From Photorhabdus thracensis (GTDB lineage Bacteria > Pseudomonadota > Gammaproteobacteria > Enterobacterales > Enterobacteriaceae), in the NCBI RefSeq assembly GCF_001010285.1, contig NZ_CP011104.1, positions 310,001-374,000 on the forward strand: a stretch of DNA of 64,000 nt. Reading direction: 5' to 3'. Positions 47,321 to 56,082 of this stretch are shown piece by piece. The notes beneath the pieces were generated by a model. That model searched no databases and had not been told where the DNA came from. It worked only from the letters and a program-made list of their open reading frames with translations. The position numbers and the translations under genes are program-made. Numbering within the stretch: position 1 is the stretch's first letter; every line of letters starts with the position of its first letter.

Positions 47321-49426
47321 ATGAATGAGATTGAGAAATTAACCCTGTCATCATTAAAATTAATACTGATGATCTGCCATGGAAAGAACAATATCAGTGA
47401 TATTGATAACTTAAAAAGTTCTGATTGTTACCACGCTTATATAAGGGCTATAGAGAAAAAATTTAACTTATCTCTTACAAATAAACACTCTGTAAGAAAG
47501 AAATATCATGACATATCATTACCCGCAATCTTGTTTGATAATAATGGCTTGCCTTTTGTTTTAGCCAAATCGAATAAAGATAATTCACTCATTCAGAAAG
47601 TGAATAAAGAAACACCAGAAGTATGGTCAGCAGAAAAACTGACGGAAGAGTGGAGTGGAAAATGGATTAAAGTAAAACAAAAGCAAACTAAATTTGATAT
47701 TAGTTGGTTTATTCCAGAATTTCTGGCACAAAAGAAAAACTTGGGTGAAGTATTGCTATTTTCTTTTGTACTGCAAATTCTTGCACTCATTTCACCATTA
47801 GTCATTCAGGTGGTTATGGATAAAGTCTTAATCCATCAGGCGTTATCAACCCTTGATGTATTAGTCTTTGGCTTAATTATCGCCGGCATAATAGAGGTGG
47901 TTTTACGTGGATTACGTGAATACCAATACGCTCACACCGCAAACCGTATCGATATCAAACTGGGGTTAAAGCTGGTACGGCATCTGTTTGGGCTACCTTT
48001 ACTCTTTTTTAAATCCCGTCAGGTAGGCGCGATTGTCACAAGGGTGCGTGAACTGGATACCGTCAGGGAGTTTCTGACCGGTTCAATCTTCACTTTATCC
48101 GTTGATGTGTTGTTTATGTTTGTTTTCATCTATGTGATGAGTCTGTTATCCAGCACACTTACCTGGGTTTTTATCGCAACCATCCCTTTTTATGCCATTC
48201 TGGCGTGGTGGCTGACTCCCCGTATGGAGAAGGCCGTTGAAGAGCAGTTCACTCATGCAGCGATAAATACCTCTTTTCTGACTGAAACCGTTTCCGGCTC
48301 TGAAACCCTTAAAAGCCTGGCGGTAGAACCGAGATTCATTCGCCGCTGGGATAGCCAGACTGAGAAGATGGTCGAGACCAGTTATGCAGTACAGCAATTG
48401 AGTAATCGCTCAAACCATATTGTCATGCTACTGCAAAAAGTTACCAATGCCGCGATTCTCTGGTTAGGTGCGTCGGAGGTTTTATCACTGCAACTGACCA
48501 TCGGTCAGTTGATCGCCTTCAATATGATGGTCAACCACACTTCCCAGCCATTAGCCAGGCTGGTGGAGCTGTGGGGACAATTCATTAGAACACGGGTAGC
48601 CGTAGATAAATTAGGAGATATGTTAAATCTACCCACCGAACAGCAATCTGCCCGGCAGCAGGTAACACTGCATGGTGCAGTTTCGTTTAACAATATTGTC
48701 TTTCGCTATCAACCTGATATTCCGCCAACCATCAAAGGACTGACCCTTGATATCAGAGCCGGAGAAACCATGGGTATTGTGGGTACTTCCGGTTCCGGGA
48801 AAAGCACGCTGGCACGGTTATTACTCCGCCTTTATACCCCGGAAACCGGCACAATCACCATAGATGATATTCCATTGCCAAACATAGGTATCGAAACACT
48901 CAGACAACAAGTTGGTGTGGTTCTGCAAGAAAATTTCTTATTTAACAAAACAGTATATGAAAATATCGCTCAGTCGAAACCCGATGCCAGCCTGGAATCG
49001 GTGATTAAAGTCGCCAAACTGGCAGGCGCACATGAATTTATTCTCAGGCTGCCGATGGGATATGACACAACCATTGCAGAAGGCGGGCAATCTTTGTCTG
49101 GTGGTCAGCGTCAGCGGCTTGCTATTGCCCGGACTCTCCTTGCTGACCCCAAAATCCTCATTCTTGATGAAGCAACCAGTGCGCTTGATGACGAATCACA
49201 ATCACGCATTCAATCAAATATGGCAGAAATTGCCCGGGGCAGAACCGTTATCACTATCGCACACCGGCTTTCAACCGTGCGTCATTGTGATCGCATCATT
49301 GTGCTTAATCAGGGGGAAATTATCGAACAAGGCTCTCACGATCAGTTGCTTAACCACGGCCAACAGTACCGGAAACTCTGGCGATTACAACAGGAATTAA
49401 AACAGGAGGTGCCTTGCCATGATTAA
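47321..49426 (+). CDS. rtxB: Type I secretion ABC transporter RtxB
   Basis: A 701-residue inner-membrane exporter subunit. Residues about 1-120 form a C39-like domain without a catalytic cysteine, the type that binds RTX substrates instead of cutting them. The transmembrane domain (about 150-420) begins at LLFSFVLQILALISPLVIQVVMD. The ATPase domain (about 455-700) has Walker A GTSGSGKS, signature LSGGQ, Walker B ILILDEATSALD and the switch His in TIAHRLS. First gene of rtxBDE; its last eight bases overlap rtxD. MARTX loci characteristically encode two different ABC proteins, here this one and RtxE. Confidence 0.95.
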   Translation: MNEIEKLTLSSLKLILMICHGKNNISDIDNLKSSDCYHAYIRAIEKKFNLSLTNKHSVRKKYHDISLPAILFDNNGLPFVLAKSNKDNSLIQKVNKETPEVWSAEKLTEEWSGKWIKVKQKQTKFDISWFIPEFLAQKKNLGEVLLFSFVLQILALISPLVIQVVMDKVLIHQALSTLDVLVFGLIIAGIIEVVLRGLREYQYAHTANRIDIKLGLKLVRHLFGLPLLFFKSRQVGAIVTRVRELDTVREFLTGSIFTLSVDVLFMFVFIYVMSLLSSTLTWVFIATIPFYAILAWWLTPRMEKAVEEQFTHAAINTSFLTETVSGSETLKSLAVEPRFIRRWDSQTEKMVETSYAVQQLSNRSNHIVMLLQKVTNAAILWLGASEVLSLQLTIGQLIAFNMMVNHTSQPLARLVELWGQFIRTRVAVDKLGDMLNLPTEQQSARQQVTLHGAVSFNNIVFRYQPDIPPTIKGLTLDIRAGETMGIVGTSGSGKSTLARLLLRLYTPETGTITIDDIPLPNIGIETLRQQVGVVLQENFLFNKTVYENIAQSKPDASLESVIKVAKLAGAHEFILRLPMGYDTTIAEGGQSLSGGQRQRLAIARTLLADPKILILDEATSALDDESQSRIQSNMAEIARGRTVITIAHRLSTVRHCDRIIVLNQGEIIEQGSHDQLLNHGQQYRKLWRLQQELKQEVPCHD

Positions 49427-50774
49427 GGCGTTTAAGGATAAAATGAAATCATGGTTGCGCTGTCACCCACAGCACTATGACTTTTTACCGACACATTTAG
49501 CGTTATCACAACGCCCACCGTCACCTTTCGCCCGCTACACCGCCATAACGCTCAGTACCGGCGTTATCATAGCCTTGCTCTGGGCCTATCTGGGTAAGTT
49601 GGATGTTCAGGCCACCGCCACCGGTCGTCTGATTGTCTCTGGCCGCTCTCAAATAATTCAGGCATACGAACAGAGCCGGGTGACCGCTATCCATGTTCAG
49701 AATGGGCAGCGGGTAGAGAAAGACGCCCCTCTTCTGACACTCGATACTCTCGGCGTTAACCAGGATATCACCCGGTTATTAAAGCAGATAGAATATCAAG
49801 CCCACGAAAAAATTCGTTATCAGGCTTTGACAGAAGGGCAGGAACCAACAGAACAGGAACTGTTTCAGTCTTTGCCGGCATCTCAGCAAACACAAGTTGC
49901 TGAAAACTATTCCCGTGAGAAAAGAGAATACGAAGCTGCTGTAACAAATCTGAAAGCAGAGATGAACGTGAATCTCTCTTCTCAACAATCACGAAAAAGC
50001 GATATCAATGCGCTCACTAAGCTCCGGCAAAATATTAGCCAGCGTTTAAAAGCACGGCAGACCTTAAGTCAAAAACAAGTGATCAGTAAAGTTGAGTATC
50101 TTGAACAGGAAAAAGAGTTTCTGGAAACAGAACGCCTGATTGCCCAACAAAATGCGGAGCTTCATGTTCTGCAATCGCAATATATTAGCCTGGAAGAGCG
50201 CTTAAACAGCCTGAAAACACAAAAAGAGCGCGAATGGTTTGATAAAAGAAAACAGGCCGAAGTTCAATTGGTCGTTTTAGAACAAGAGCTTGCAAAAGCT
50301 CAGGTACGAGAACAACTTGAAGTCATTCGTTCCCCCGTCACAGGAACCGTTCAACAACTCAGCGTGCATACGTTAGGTGCAGTACTGCAACCGGCGCAAA
50401 ACTTGATGGTGATCGTTCCTGATGACAATGTGCAACTGGCGGAAGTGCAAATTTTAAACAAAGACGCCGGATTTGTTTATTCGGGGCAACAAGTCACTAT
50501 TAAAGTCGATGCCTTCCCATATACGCGTTATGGCACTATCGACGGTGAACTGTTGAGCATATCCAGAGACTCAACCACAGATGAACAGTTAGGATTGGTC
50601 TTTCCTGCTCAAGTCAGTCTTAAACGTAATAGCATTGCCATAGACGATACCCAGGTTGAAATTACCCCGGGTATGTCAATTGTCGCCGAAATAAAAACTG
50701 ATCAGCGCCGTGTTATCGATTATCTCCTGAGCCCTATCAGAGAGTATCAATCTGAAGCATTGAGGGAGAAATAA
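49419..50774 (+). CDS. rtxD: HlyD-family membrane fusion protein RtxD
   Basis: A 451-residue periplasmic adaptor joining the RtxB/RtxE transporter to outer-membrane TolC (not encoded here). A short cytoplasmic N-terminus precedes one membrane helix (residues about 42-60, ALLWAYLGKLDVQATATGR after it). Then come the lipoyl half-motif, a long coiled coil (about 120-290), the second half (VIRSPVTGTVQQLSVHTLGAVL) and a C-terminal beta domain ending with TPGMSIVAEIKTDQRRVIDYLLSPI, the typical HlyD signature. It overlaps rtxB by eight bases and ends two bases before rtxE. Confidence 0.95.
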   Translation: MIKAFKDKMKSWLRCHPQHYDFLPTHLALSQRPPSPFARYTAITLSTGVIIALLWAYLGKLDVQATATGRLIVSGRSQIIQAYEQSRVTAIHVQNGQRVEKDAPLLTLDTLGVNQDITRLLKQIEYQAHEKIRYQALTEGQEPTEQELFQSLPASQQTQVAENYSREKREYEAAVTNLKAEMNVNLSSQQSRKSDINALTKLRQNISQRLKARQTLSQKQVISKVEYLEQEKEFLETERLIAQQNAELHVLQSQYISLEERLNSLKTQKEREWFDKRKQAEVQLVVLEQELAKAQVREQLEVIRSPVTGTVQQLSVHTLGAVLQPAQNLMVIVPDDNVQLAEVQILNKDAGFVYSGQQVTIKVDAFPYTRYGTIDGELLSISRDSTTDEQLGLVFPAQVSLKRNSIAIDDTQVEITPGMSIVAEIKTDQRRVIDYLLSPIREYQSEALREK

Positions 50775-50776
50775 TC

Positions 50777-52921
50777 ATGAACCTATTATCTTCTTCTGCT
50801 ACTGATTCCAGTAACTACACTCATAATCAGGCGCTGAATTGCATCGTCTATGTGGGGAAACAATTTCATAAGTCAGCCACTATCGATCAACTTCAACACA
50901 GTCTGGGTTTTGATTCTTTACATCTGAGTGATTTACAACTGCGTGAAGCCGCCAATGCTATCGGGCTGCACAGTAAAATTGAGCGCTTAACTGCCAATAC
51001 CGCGCCGACGCTGCCCTTACCGGCATTGATCGAACTGGAACAACAGTGGTGGGTACTTATTGAAGTCGATAATGACAATATTACCGTTCTCGATCCTGCG
51101 ACTAAACAAACTCGGTCACTCCCTTTACCTGCTGATGATAAAAAAAGTGCCTATAAAATTCTTTTGATCGCAGATCAGGAATTAACTAAGAAGCATGTCA
51201 AATTCGGCTTAAGCTGGTTTTATCCCTCAATTTTCCGACAGAAAAGTCAGATAAGAGATCTGTTTTTGTTCGCCATAGTTCTCCAATTATTTGCGCTGGT
51301 CAGCCCGATACTGTTTGAAAACATCATCGACAAAGTCTTGGTAGGCCGAAGTTTATCCAGCCTGCATGTATTAGGCATAGCTATGCTGGCTATCGCCCTT
51401 GCCGAACCGTTGTATAGCTTTATGCGCAATACCGTGTTTGGGCACATGGCAAGCCAGATCAATTCTGAGCTATCCGGACGACTGTATCGTCATCTGGCAG
51501 GATTGCCACTGCAATATTTTAAACAACGGCAAACCGGGCAGATCATTGCCAGAGTCAGAGAGATGTCTCAAATCCGCCAGTTTCTGACAGGTTCTACCCT
51601 GATGCTGCTATTGGATTTAATCTTCGTCATCATGTTCATTGGCATCATGTTTTACTATGCCTGGATACTAACCTGGATTGTTATTGGTTCGCTTTTCGTT
51701 TATTTCGTATTTTGGGTAGTCGCCGGGCCGATTATTCGCCGCAAAGTAGAGGCAGAATATGAAACCGATGCAAATGCAACAAGCTTTCTGACTGAAGCCG
51801 TCACTGGGATTGAAACCATCAAAACCACCGCGACTGAAAACCGTTTCTTACATCAGTGGCAACGTATTCTCAGCCAGCAGTTGACTAAAAGTTTCGCGGC
51901 ACAGAAAAGCGGTTTAATCGCAGGACAGGGAATCGATTTTGTCCAGAAATTTACCGCCGCGATCCTCCTATGGTGGGGGGTGACAGAAGTCTTACGCGGT
52001 GAACTGACTCCGGGGCAACTTATCGCCTTCAATATGCTGGCCGGACACGTCACGCAACCTATCCTCCGGCTCGCACAGGTTTGTCAGGATTTTCAGCATA
52101 CGTTAATCGCCTTGAAACGTGTAGGGGATATTCTTGATGAGCCAATGGAGAACAGTAAACAGGGATTGGCTTCTGTACCTGAGCTGGAAGGCCAGATTGA
52201 ATTCAAAAATATTCGCTTCCGTTACCATGACGACACGCCGGAAGTTCTGGCGAACTTATCGTTATTGATAAAATCGGGTCAATTTATTGGTATAACGGGA
52301 CCGTCCGGTTCAGGTAAAAGTACTCTCACCCGTTTACTACAAAGGCTGTACGTACCTCAACATGGACAAGTTTTGATTGATGGCATGGATTTAGCTATTG
52401 CTGATCCCGTCTCTTTACGCCGCAATATGAGTGTTGTGCTCCAAGAAAGCATCCTGTTTTCTGGCAGCATCACCGATAACATTCGTCTGTGTAAGCCAAA
52501 CGCAACAGATGCAGAAGTCTATCGTGCCGCTGAGTTAGCCGGGGCCATTGAATTTATTCAATCCCTTCCTCACGGTTTTGCGCATCCAGTTGGAGAAAAA
52601 GGAGCAAATCTTTCTGGTGGTCAAAGACAGAGAATCGCATTAGCGAGGGCGCTCCTGGTTAACCCAACTATTCTGATCCTTGATGAAGCCACCTCGGCAT
52701 TGGACTATGAATCCGAAGCAGCAATCATGGCAAATATGGACGAAATACGCCGTAACAGAACAGTGATCAGCATTGCTCACAGGCTCAATACAATTCGCCA
52801 CGCGGATAAAATCTGTGTGTTAGATCAGGGGCAAATTGTCGAATTTGGCTCGCATGACCAATTGCGCCAGCAAGGCGGCTTATACGCGCATCTGTGGCAT
52901 CAACAAGTTGGCGAAAACTAA
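50777..52921 (+). CDS. rtxE: Type I secretion ABC transporter RtxE
   Basis: A 714-residue second ABC exporter subunit, proposed to pair with RtxB. It has an N-terminal C39-like domain without protease function (about 1-130), a membrane domain from about 155, and a nucleotide-binding domain with Walker A GPSGSGKS, LSGGQRQRIALARALL and ILILDEATSALDYES. Both ABC proteins here keep all nucleotide-binding motifs. It is the last gene of the operon; a hairpin follows. Confidence 0.95.
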   Translation: MNLLSSSATDSSNYTHNQALNCIVYVGKQFHKSATIDQLQHSLGFDSLHLSDLQLREAANAIGLHSKIERLTANTAPTLPLPALIELEQQWWVLIEVDNDNITVLDPATKQTRSLPLPADDKKSAYKILLIADQELTKKHVKFGLSWFYPSIFRQKSQIRDLFLFAIVLQLFALVSPILFENIIDKVLVGRSLSSLHVLGIAMLAIALAEPLYSFMRNTVFGHMASQINSELSGRLYRHLAGLPLQYFKQRQTGQIIARVREMSQIRQFLTGSTLMLLLDLIFVIMFIGIMFYYAWILTWIVIGSLFVYFVFWVVAGPIIRRKVEAEYETDANATSFLTEAVTGIETIKTTATENRFLHQWQRILSQQLTKSFAAQKSGLIAGQGIDFVQKFTAAILLWWGVTEVLRGELTPGQLIAFNMLAGHVTQPILRLAQVCQDFQHTLIALKRVGDILDEPMENSKQGLASVPELEGQIEFKNIRFRYHDDTPEVLANLSLLIKSGQFIGITGPSGSGKSTLTRLLQRLYVPQHGQVLIDGMDLAIADPVSLRRNMSVVLQESILFSGSITDNIRLCKPNATDAEVYRAAELAGAIEFIQSLPHGFAHPVGEKGANLSGGQRQRIALARALLVNPTILILDEATSALDYESEAAIMANMDEIRRNRTVISIAHRLNTIRHADKICVLDQGQIVEFGSHDQLRQQGGLYAHLWHQQVGEN

Positions 52922-52928
52922 ATGACAA

Positions 52929-52985
52929 TTCAGCCAACTCTTAACAAAGACGGAATAAGTTTTGGCTGAAATTATTTCTTATTTT
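52929..52985 (+). terminator. Possible terminator after rtxE
   Basis: TTCAGCCAA (52929-52937) pairs with TTGGCTGAA (52962-52970) over a 24-base loop, followed by a T-rich stretch (ATTATTTCTTATTTT). The large loop makes it less certain than a compact hairpin. Confidence 0.5.
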
Positions 52986-53107
52986 ACTTGTTTGTTCAAA
53001 AAAATATCTCAATGTAATTAAATTATTTAAATTGTTACAATAAGTTATTAAGATGTTAGACAATGAAATATCTTGATACATCTTAATTTTTAAGTTGGAG
53101 AATTCTT

Positions 53108-54076
53108 ATGGACAGGAATCCAGTTTCTTTAAGCGCTTTAGCATTTTCAGGAGGACCTCTGACTTCTATTACCGGCCCGATAGAAATTTTAACCATTGCC
53201 GCTCATTTAGCCGGAGCGCCGGAGCCGGAAGTCAATATTATCACACAGGATAATCAGGATGCGATCGGACTGGGCGGTGTTCGGCTAAAACCCAATAAAC
53301 TCATAGGAGAAATCAAACAAACGGATATTGTCCTGGTGGGTTCAGTTGGAGTCCCTTATTACGATTTCGATCTTTGTACCCAAGAAACCTTAGATTGGCT
53401 TCAAATGATGGAAGAAAAAAATATCCCTATCGTTTCCATTTGTACAGGTTCTTTTGTACTGGCTAAAGCTAATTTACTCAATAACCGCAAAGCCACCACA
53501 CACTGGCTATTTACCAATTTATTCAAAGATATGTTTCCGCAAGTACAGTTACATTCAGAAATAAAAGTCACCAGCGATAACAATATTTTTTGTACTTCCG
53601 GCACCTATGAATACAATGATGTGATGATGCATATTATTGAACAGATATATGGTCAAAATACCAGAGAAGCCTGTAGCCAACTGATATTTGGTGATATAAA
53701 AGGGGTCCCCCCACATACTCTGGCAAGTTTTGTACCATACCGCCAGCATTCAGACACATTAATCCACAAACTACAGGATTGGATGCATTCTACCCCATCA
53801 GACATATTATCAGTCAGCGATTTGGCAGATAAAATTCATTTGTGTGAAAGGCAGATGAAACGGCGCTTTAAAACAGCGACCGGCCAGACACCGATTCAAT
53901 ATATCCAGCAAATTCGGTTATCCCTGGCAAAATATTGCTTAGAAAAATCGAATAAGACTATAGAAGAAATCAGCCATGAGGTTGGCTATGAAGATACTCG
54001 CTACTTCAGAGAGCTATTCAAGAAATTGAATGGATTAACACCAATCGAGTACCGCAGAAAATACCAGTACCGTTAA
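53108..54076 (+). CDS. GlxA-family (DJ-1/PfpI-AraC) transcriptional regulator
   Basis: A 322-residue regulator. Residues 1-190 have the DJ-1/PfpI-like sensor fold, with ADIVLVGSVGV-like strand and the nucleophile-elbow region VSICTGSFVLAKANLL, where the Cys is present. Residues about 215-322 are an AraC-type double helix-turn-helix (LSVSDLADKIHLCERQMKRRFKTATGQTPIQYIQQIRLSLAK, then IEEISHEVGYEDTRYFRELFKKLNGLTPIEYRRKYQ). GGAG lies nine bases before the ATG. It sits downstream of rtxBDE in the same direction, so it might control the rtx genes or an amine-metabolism target elsewhere; the sequence does not decide. Confidence 0.9.
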   Translation: MDRNPVSLSALAFSGGPLTSITGPIEILTIAAHLAGAPEPEVNIITQDNQDAIGLGGVRLKPNKLIGEIKQTDIVLVGSVGVPYYDFDLCTQETLDWLQMMEEKNIPIVSICTGSFVLAKANLLNNRKATTHWLFTNLFKDMFPQVQLHSEIKVTSDNNIFCTSGTYEYNDVMMHIIEQIYGQNTREACSQLIFGDIKGVPPHTLASFVPYRQHSDTLIHKLQDWMHSTPSDILSVSDLADKIHLCERQMKRRFKTATGQTPIQYIQQIRLSLAKYCLEKSNKTIEEISHEVGYEDTRYFRELFKKLNGLTPIEYRRKYQYR

Positions 54077-54215
54077 AATCGGAACGCAATGGACATCCTT
54101 TACGAATAAACAGTGACACGGCTTTTTATCTTTGTCAGGCAGTAGCGATACATGGGAAGCTGGGGTATCATGGCGTGCTATATTTTATGGTATACGCCCT
54201 TTAGTAGTTGAATTT

Positions 54216-54503
54216 ATGGCAAAAGAACAAATGGATCGCACTACTCTGGATTTGTTCGCAAACGAACGCAGACCGGGGCGCCCAAAAACCAACCCACTTT
54301 CCAGGGATGAACAGCTCAGAGTCAATAAACGTAACCAGCTTCGCCGTGATAAGGTGCGTGGTCTGCGTCGTGTGGAATTGAAAATAAATGCTGATGCAGT
54401 CGATGCGCTGAACTTTCTTGCGCAGCAACGCAATATCAGCCGCAGTGAACTCATTGAGCAAATTTTGCTGGCCCAGTTAGCAGAAAGTGACATCACTGCT
54501 TGA
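54216..54503 (+). CDS. ybfE: LexA-regulated protein YbfE
   Basis: A 95-residue small basic protein that closely resembles E. coli YbfE (MAKEQMDRTTLDLFANERRPGRPKTNP start), an SOS-regulated protein of unknown function with a putative ribbon-helix-helix-like C-terminus (VELKINADAVDALNFLAQQRNISRSELIEQILL). I start at the ATG at 54216, because it gives the conserved N-terminus; an upstream in-frame ATG at 54132 adds 28 unrelated residues. As in E. coli it precedes fldA and fur. I could not find a convincing LexA box upstream. Confidence 0.88.
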   Translation: MAKEQMDRTTLDLFANERRPGRPKTNPLSRDEQLRVNKRNQLRRDKVRGLRRVELKINADAVDALNFLAQQRNISRSELIEQILLAQLAESDITA

Positions 54504-54675
54504 TAGCATTGAAGGCACGAAATCACACAAATTTGACAGAATTGTCCTTGCTGTTTGGTCAGAATAGGATTTTGTTTTTTTATTAATACAATCAGAATTT
54601 TTCTGCTGATTTTGACATTTTATACGTATATCTCAAACAGAAATACACAAATAAAACAAGAGGTTATATAATTTT

Positions 54676-55206
54676 ATGGCAATTATAGGTATATTCTTCG
54701 GTAGCGATACCGGCAACACAGAAAATATTGCCAAAAAAATCCAGAAAATTCTGGGTTCTGATGTTGCTGAAGTCCACGATATTGCCAAGAGCAGTAAAGA
54801 AGATATCGAACAGTTCGATATTCTGCTGCTCGGCATCCCCACCTGGTACTACGGAGAAGCTCAATGTGACTGGGATGATTTCTTCCCTACTCTGGAAGAG
54901 ATCGATTTTGACGGGAAGCTGGTTGCTCTTTTCGGTTGCGGCGATCAGGAAGATTACGCGGAATATTTCTGTGATGCGATGGGAACTATCCGTGACATTA
55001 TTGAACCCCGTGGAGCAATTATTGTTGGTCACTGGCCAACGGCGGGTTATCACTTTGAAGAATCAAAAGGTCTGGCTGATGATGACCATTTTATCGGGCT
55101 GGCTATTGATGAAGACCGCCAACCAGAATTAACCGAAGAACGCGTTAATTCCTGGACTAAACAGATCTACGAAGAGATGAGTCTGGCGGAAATTATTGCC
55201 GGATAG
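54676..55206 (+). CDS. fldA: Flavodoxin 1
   Basis: A 176-residue long-chain flavodoxin, an FMN electron carrier for biotin, methionine, ribonucleotide reductase-activase and isoprenoid enzymes. The phosphate loop [16 protein letters not shown] is at residues 7-22, and the FMN-stacking loops are [16 protein letters not shown] and [17 protein letters not shown]. Length equals E. coli FldA. It lies upstream of fur in the conserved order. AAGAGG stands upstream of the ATG. Confidence 0.96.
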   Translation: MAIIGIFFGSDTGNTENIAKKIQKILGSDVAEVHDIAKSSKEDIEQFDILLLGIPTWYYGEAQCDWDDFFPTLEEIDFDGKLVALFGCGDQEDYAEYFCDAMGTIRDIIEPRGAIIVGHWPTAGYHFEESKGLADDDHFIGLAIDEDRQPELTEERVNSWTKQIYEEMSLAEIIAG

Positions 55207-55558
55207 GAATTTACCCCAATAGGCGTATATTGGTGCAGGTCATTTCTTATCAATAGTGAATACGCGGTAGGTGAGTAGCCATTCGCTTTGCTCACCCTGT
55301 GGGATCGCTTTTGTCAACACTCTGCTCATATCCGCTCTTTTATTGCGAAAAATGGCAAAAAAACAACCTAAACATTATAAATAGTAAGGTTATTCCTGCG
55401 TTTTACAAATGATTATTCTGGCAAAATGTGTAATGATAGTTAAGGTTAACGTGGTTTTCATTTTCACTAGCCATGCCTATAATCATAATCTGATAACTAA
55501 CTGGTACTTTTTGAAGTATCGCTAAGTTCACTTTACTGAGTAACAGGACTGAATCCGC
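55207..55558. other. fldA-fur intergenic region
   Basis: 352 bases with no supported gene. The stretch near 55270-55297 (GGTGAG with GCTCACC) can form a weak hairpin after fldA. The fur promoter and the candidate Fur-box half at 55479-55490 lie in the right part. Confidence 0.5.
55479..55490. promoter_or_regulatory. Candidate partial Fur box upstream of fur
   Basis: ATAATCATAATC reads GATTATGATTAT on the minus strand, two adjacent hexamers of the Fur consensus type (GATWAT). By hand the best 19-mer alignment has about 12 matches, so only weak support for autoregulation. Confidence 0.35.
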
Positions 55559-56005
55559 ATGACCGATAACAATAAGGCATTAAAAGATGCTGGACTTAAA
55601 GTAACACTTCCTCGATTGAAAATACTGGAAGTGTTACAGGATCCTGAATACCACCACGTCAGTGCGGAAGATCTCTACAAGAAACTGATTGATAACGGTG
55701 AAGAGATTGGCCTCGCTACTGTCTATCGCGTGTTGAATCAGTTTGATGATGCCGGCATTGTCACCCGTCATAATTTTGAAGGTGGCAAATCGGTTTTTGA
55801 ACTCACTCAACAACACCACCACGACCATTTAATCTGTCTGGATTGCGGTAAAGTCATTGAATTCAGTGACAAAAATATCGAAAAACGCCAGAAGAATATC
55901 GCTGAACGTTATGGGATTAAACTCTCAAACCACAGCCTTTATTTATATGGTCATTGCTCCGCAGGTAATTGCCGCGAAGACAGTAGTGCACATGACGAGA
56001 AGTAA
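55559..56005 (+). CDS. fur: Ferric uptake regulator Fur
   Basis: A 148-residue Fur repressor. With Fe2+ it represses iron acquisition genes. The winged helix is residues about 1-80 (VTLPRLKILEVLQDPEYHHVSAEDLYKKL, then IGLATVYRVLNQFDDAGIVTRHNFEGGKSVFEL). The metal and dimer domain holds QQHHHDHLICLDCGKVIEF, and a C-terminal CSAGNC pair may bind zinc with the first CxxC. Length and all motifs are normal, so it is functional. It converges on chb with a shared terminator. Confidence 0.97.
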   Translation: MTDNNKALKDAGLKVTLPRLKILEVLQDPEYHHVSAEDLYKKLIDNGEEIGLATVYRVLNQFDDAGIVTRHNFEGGKSVFELTQQHHHDHLICLDCGKVIEFSDKNIEKRQKNIAERYGIKLSNHSLYLYGHCSAGNCREDSSAHDEK

Positions 56006-56042
56006 TTCATTCCTGAGCCGATGATTTTTTATCTATAGAGTA

Positions 56043-56070
56043 GAAAGGAACCCATCCGGGTTCCTTTCTT
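56043..56070. terminator. Bidirectional terminator between fur and chb
   Basis: GAAAGGAACCC (56043-56053) and GGGTTCCTTTC (56058-56068) form a perfect 11-bp stem with a 4-base loop. It lies between the convergent fur and chb stops. T-rich flanks are short on both sides. Confidence 0.8.
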
Positions 56071-56082
56071 GATGAGACAAAA

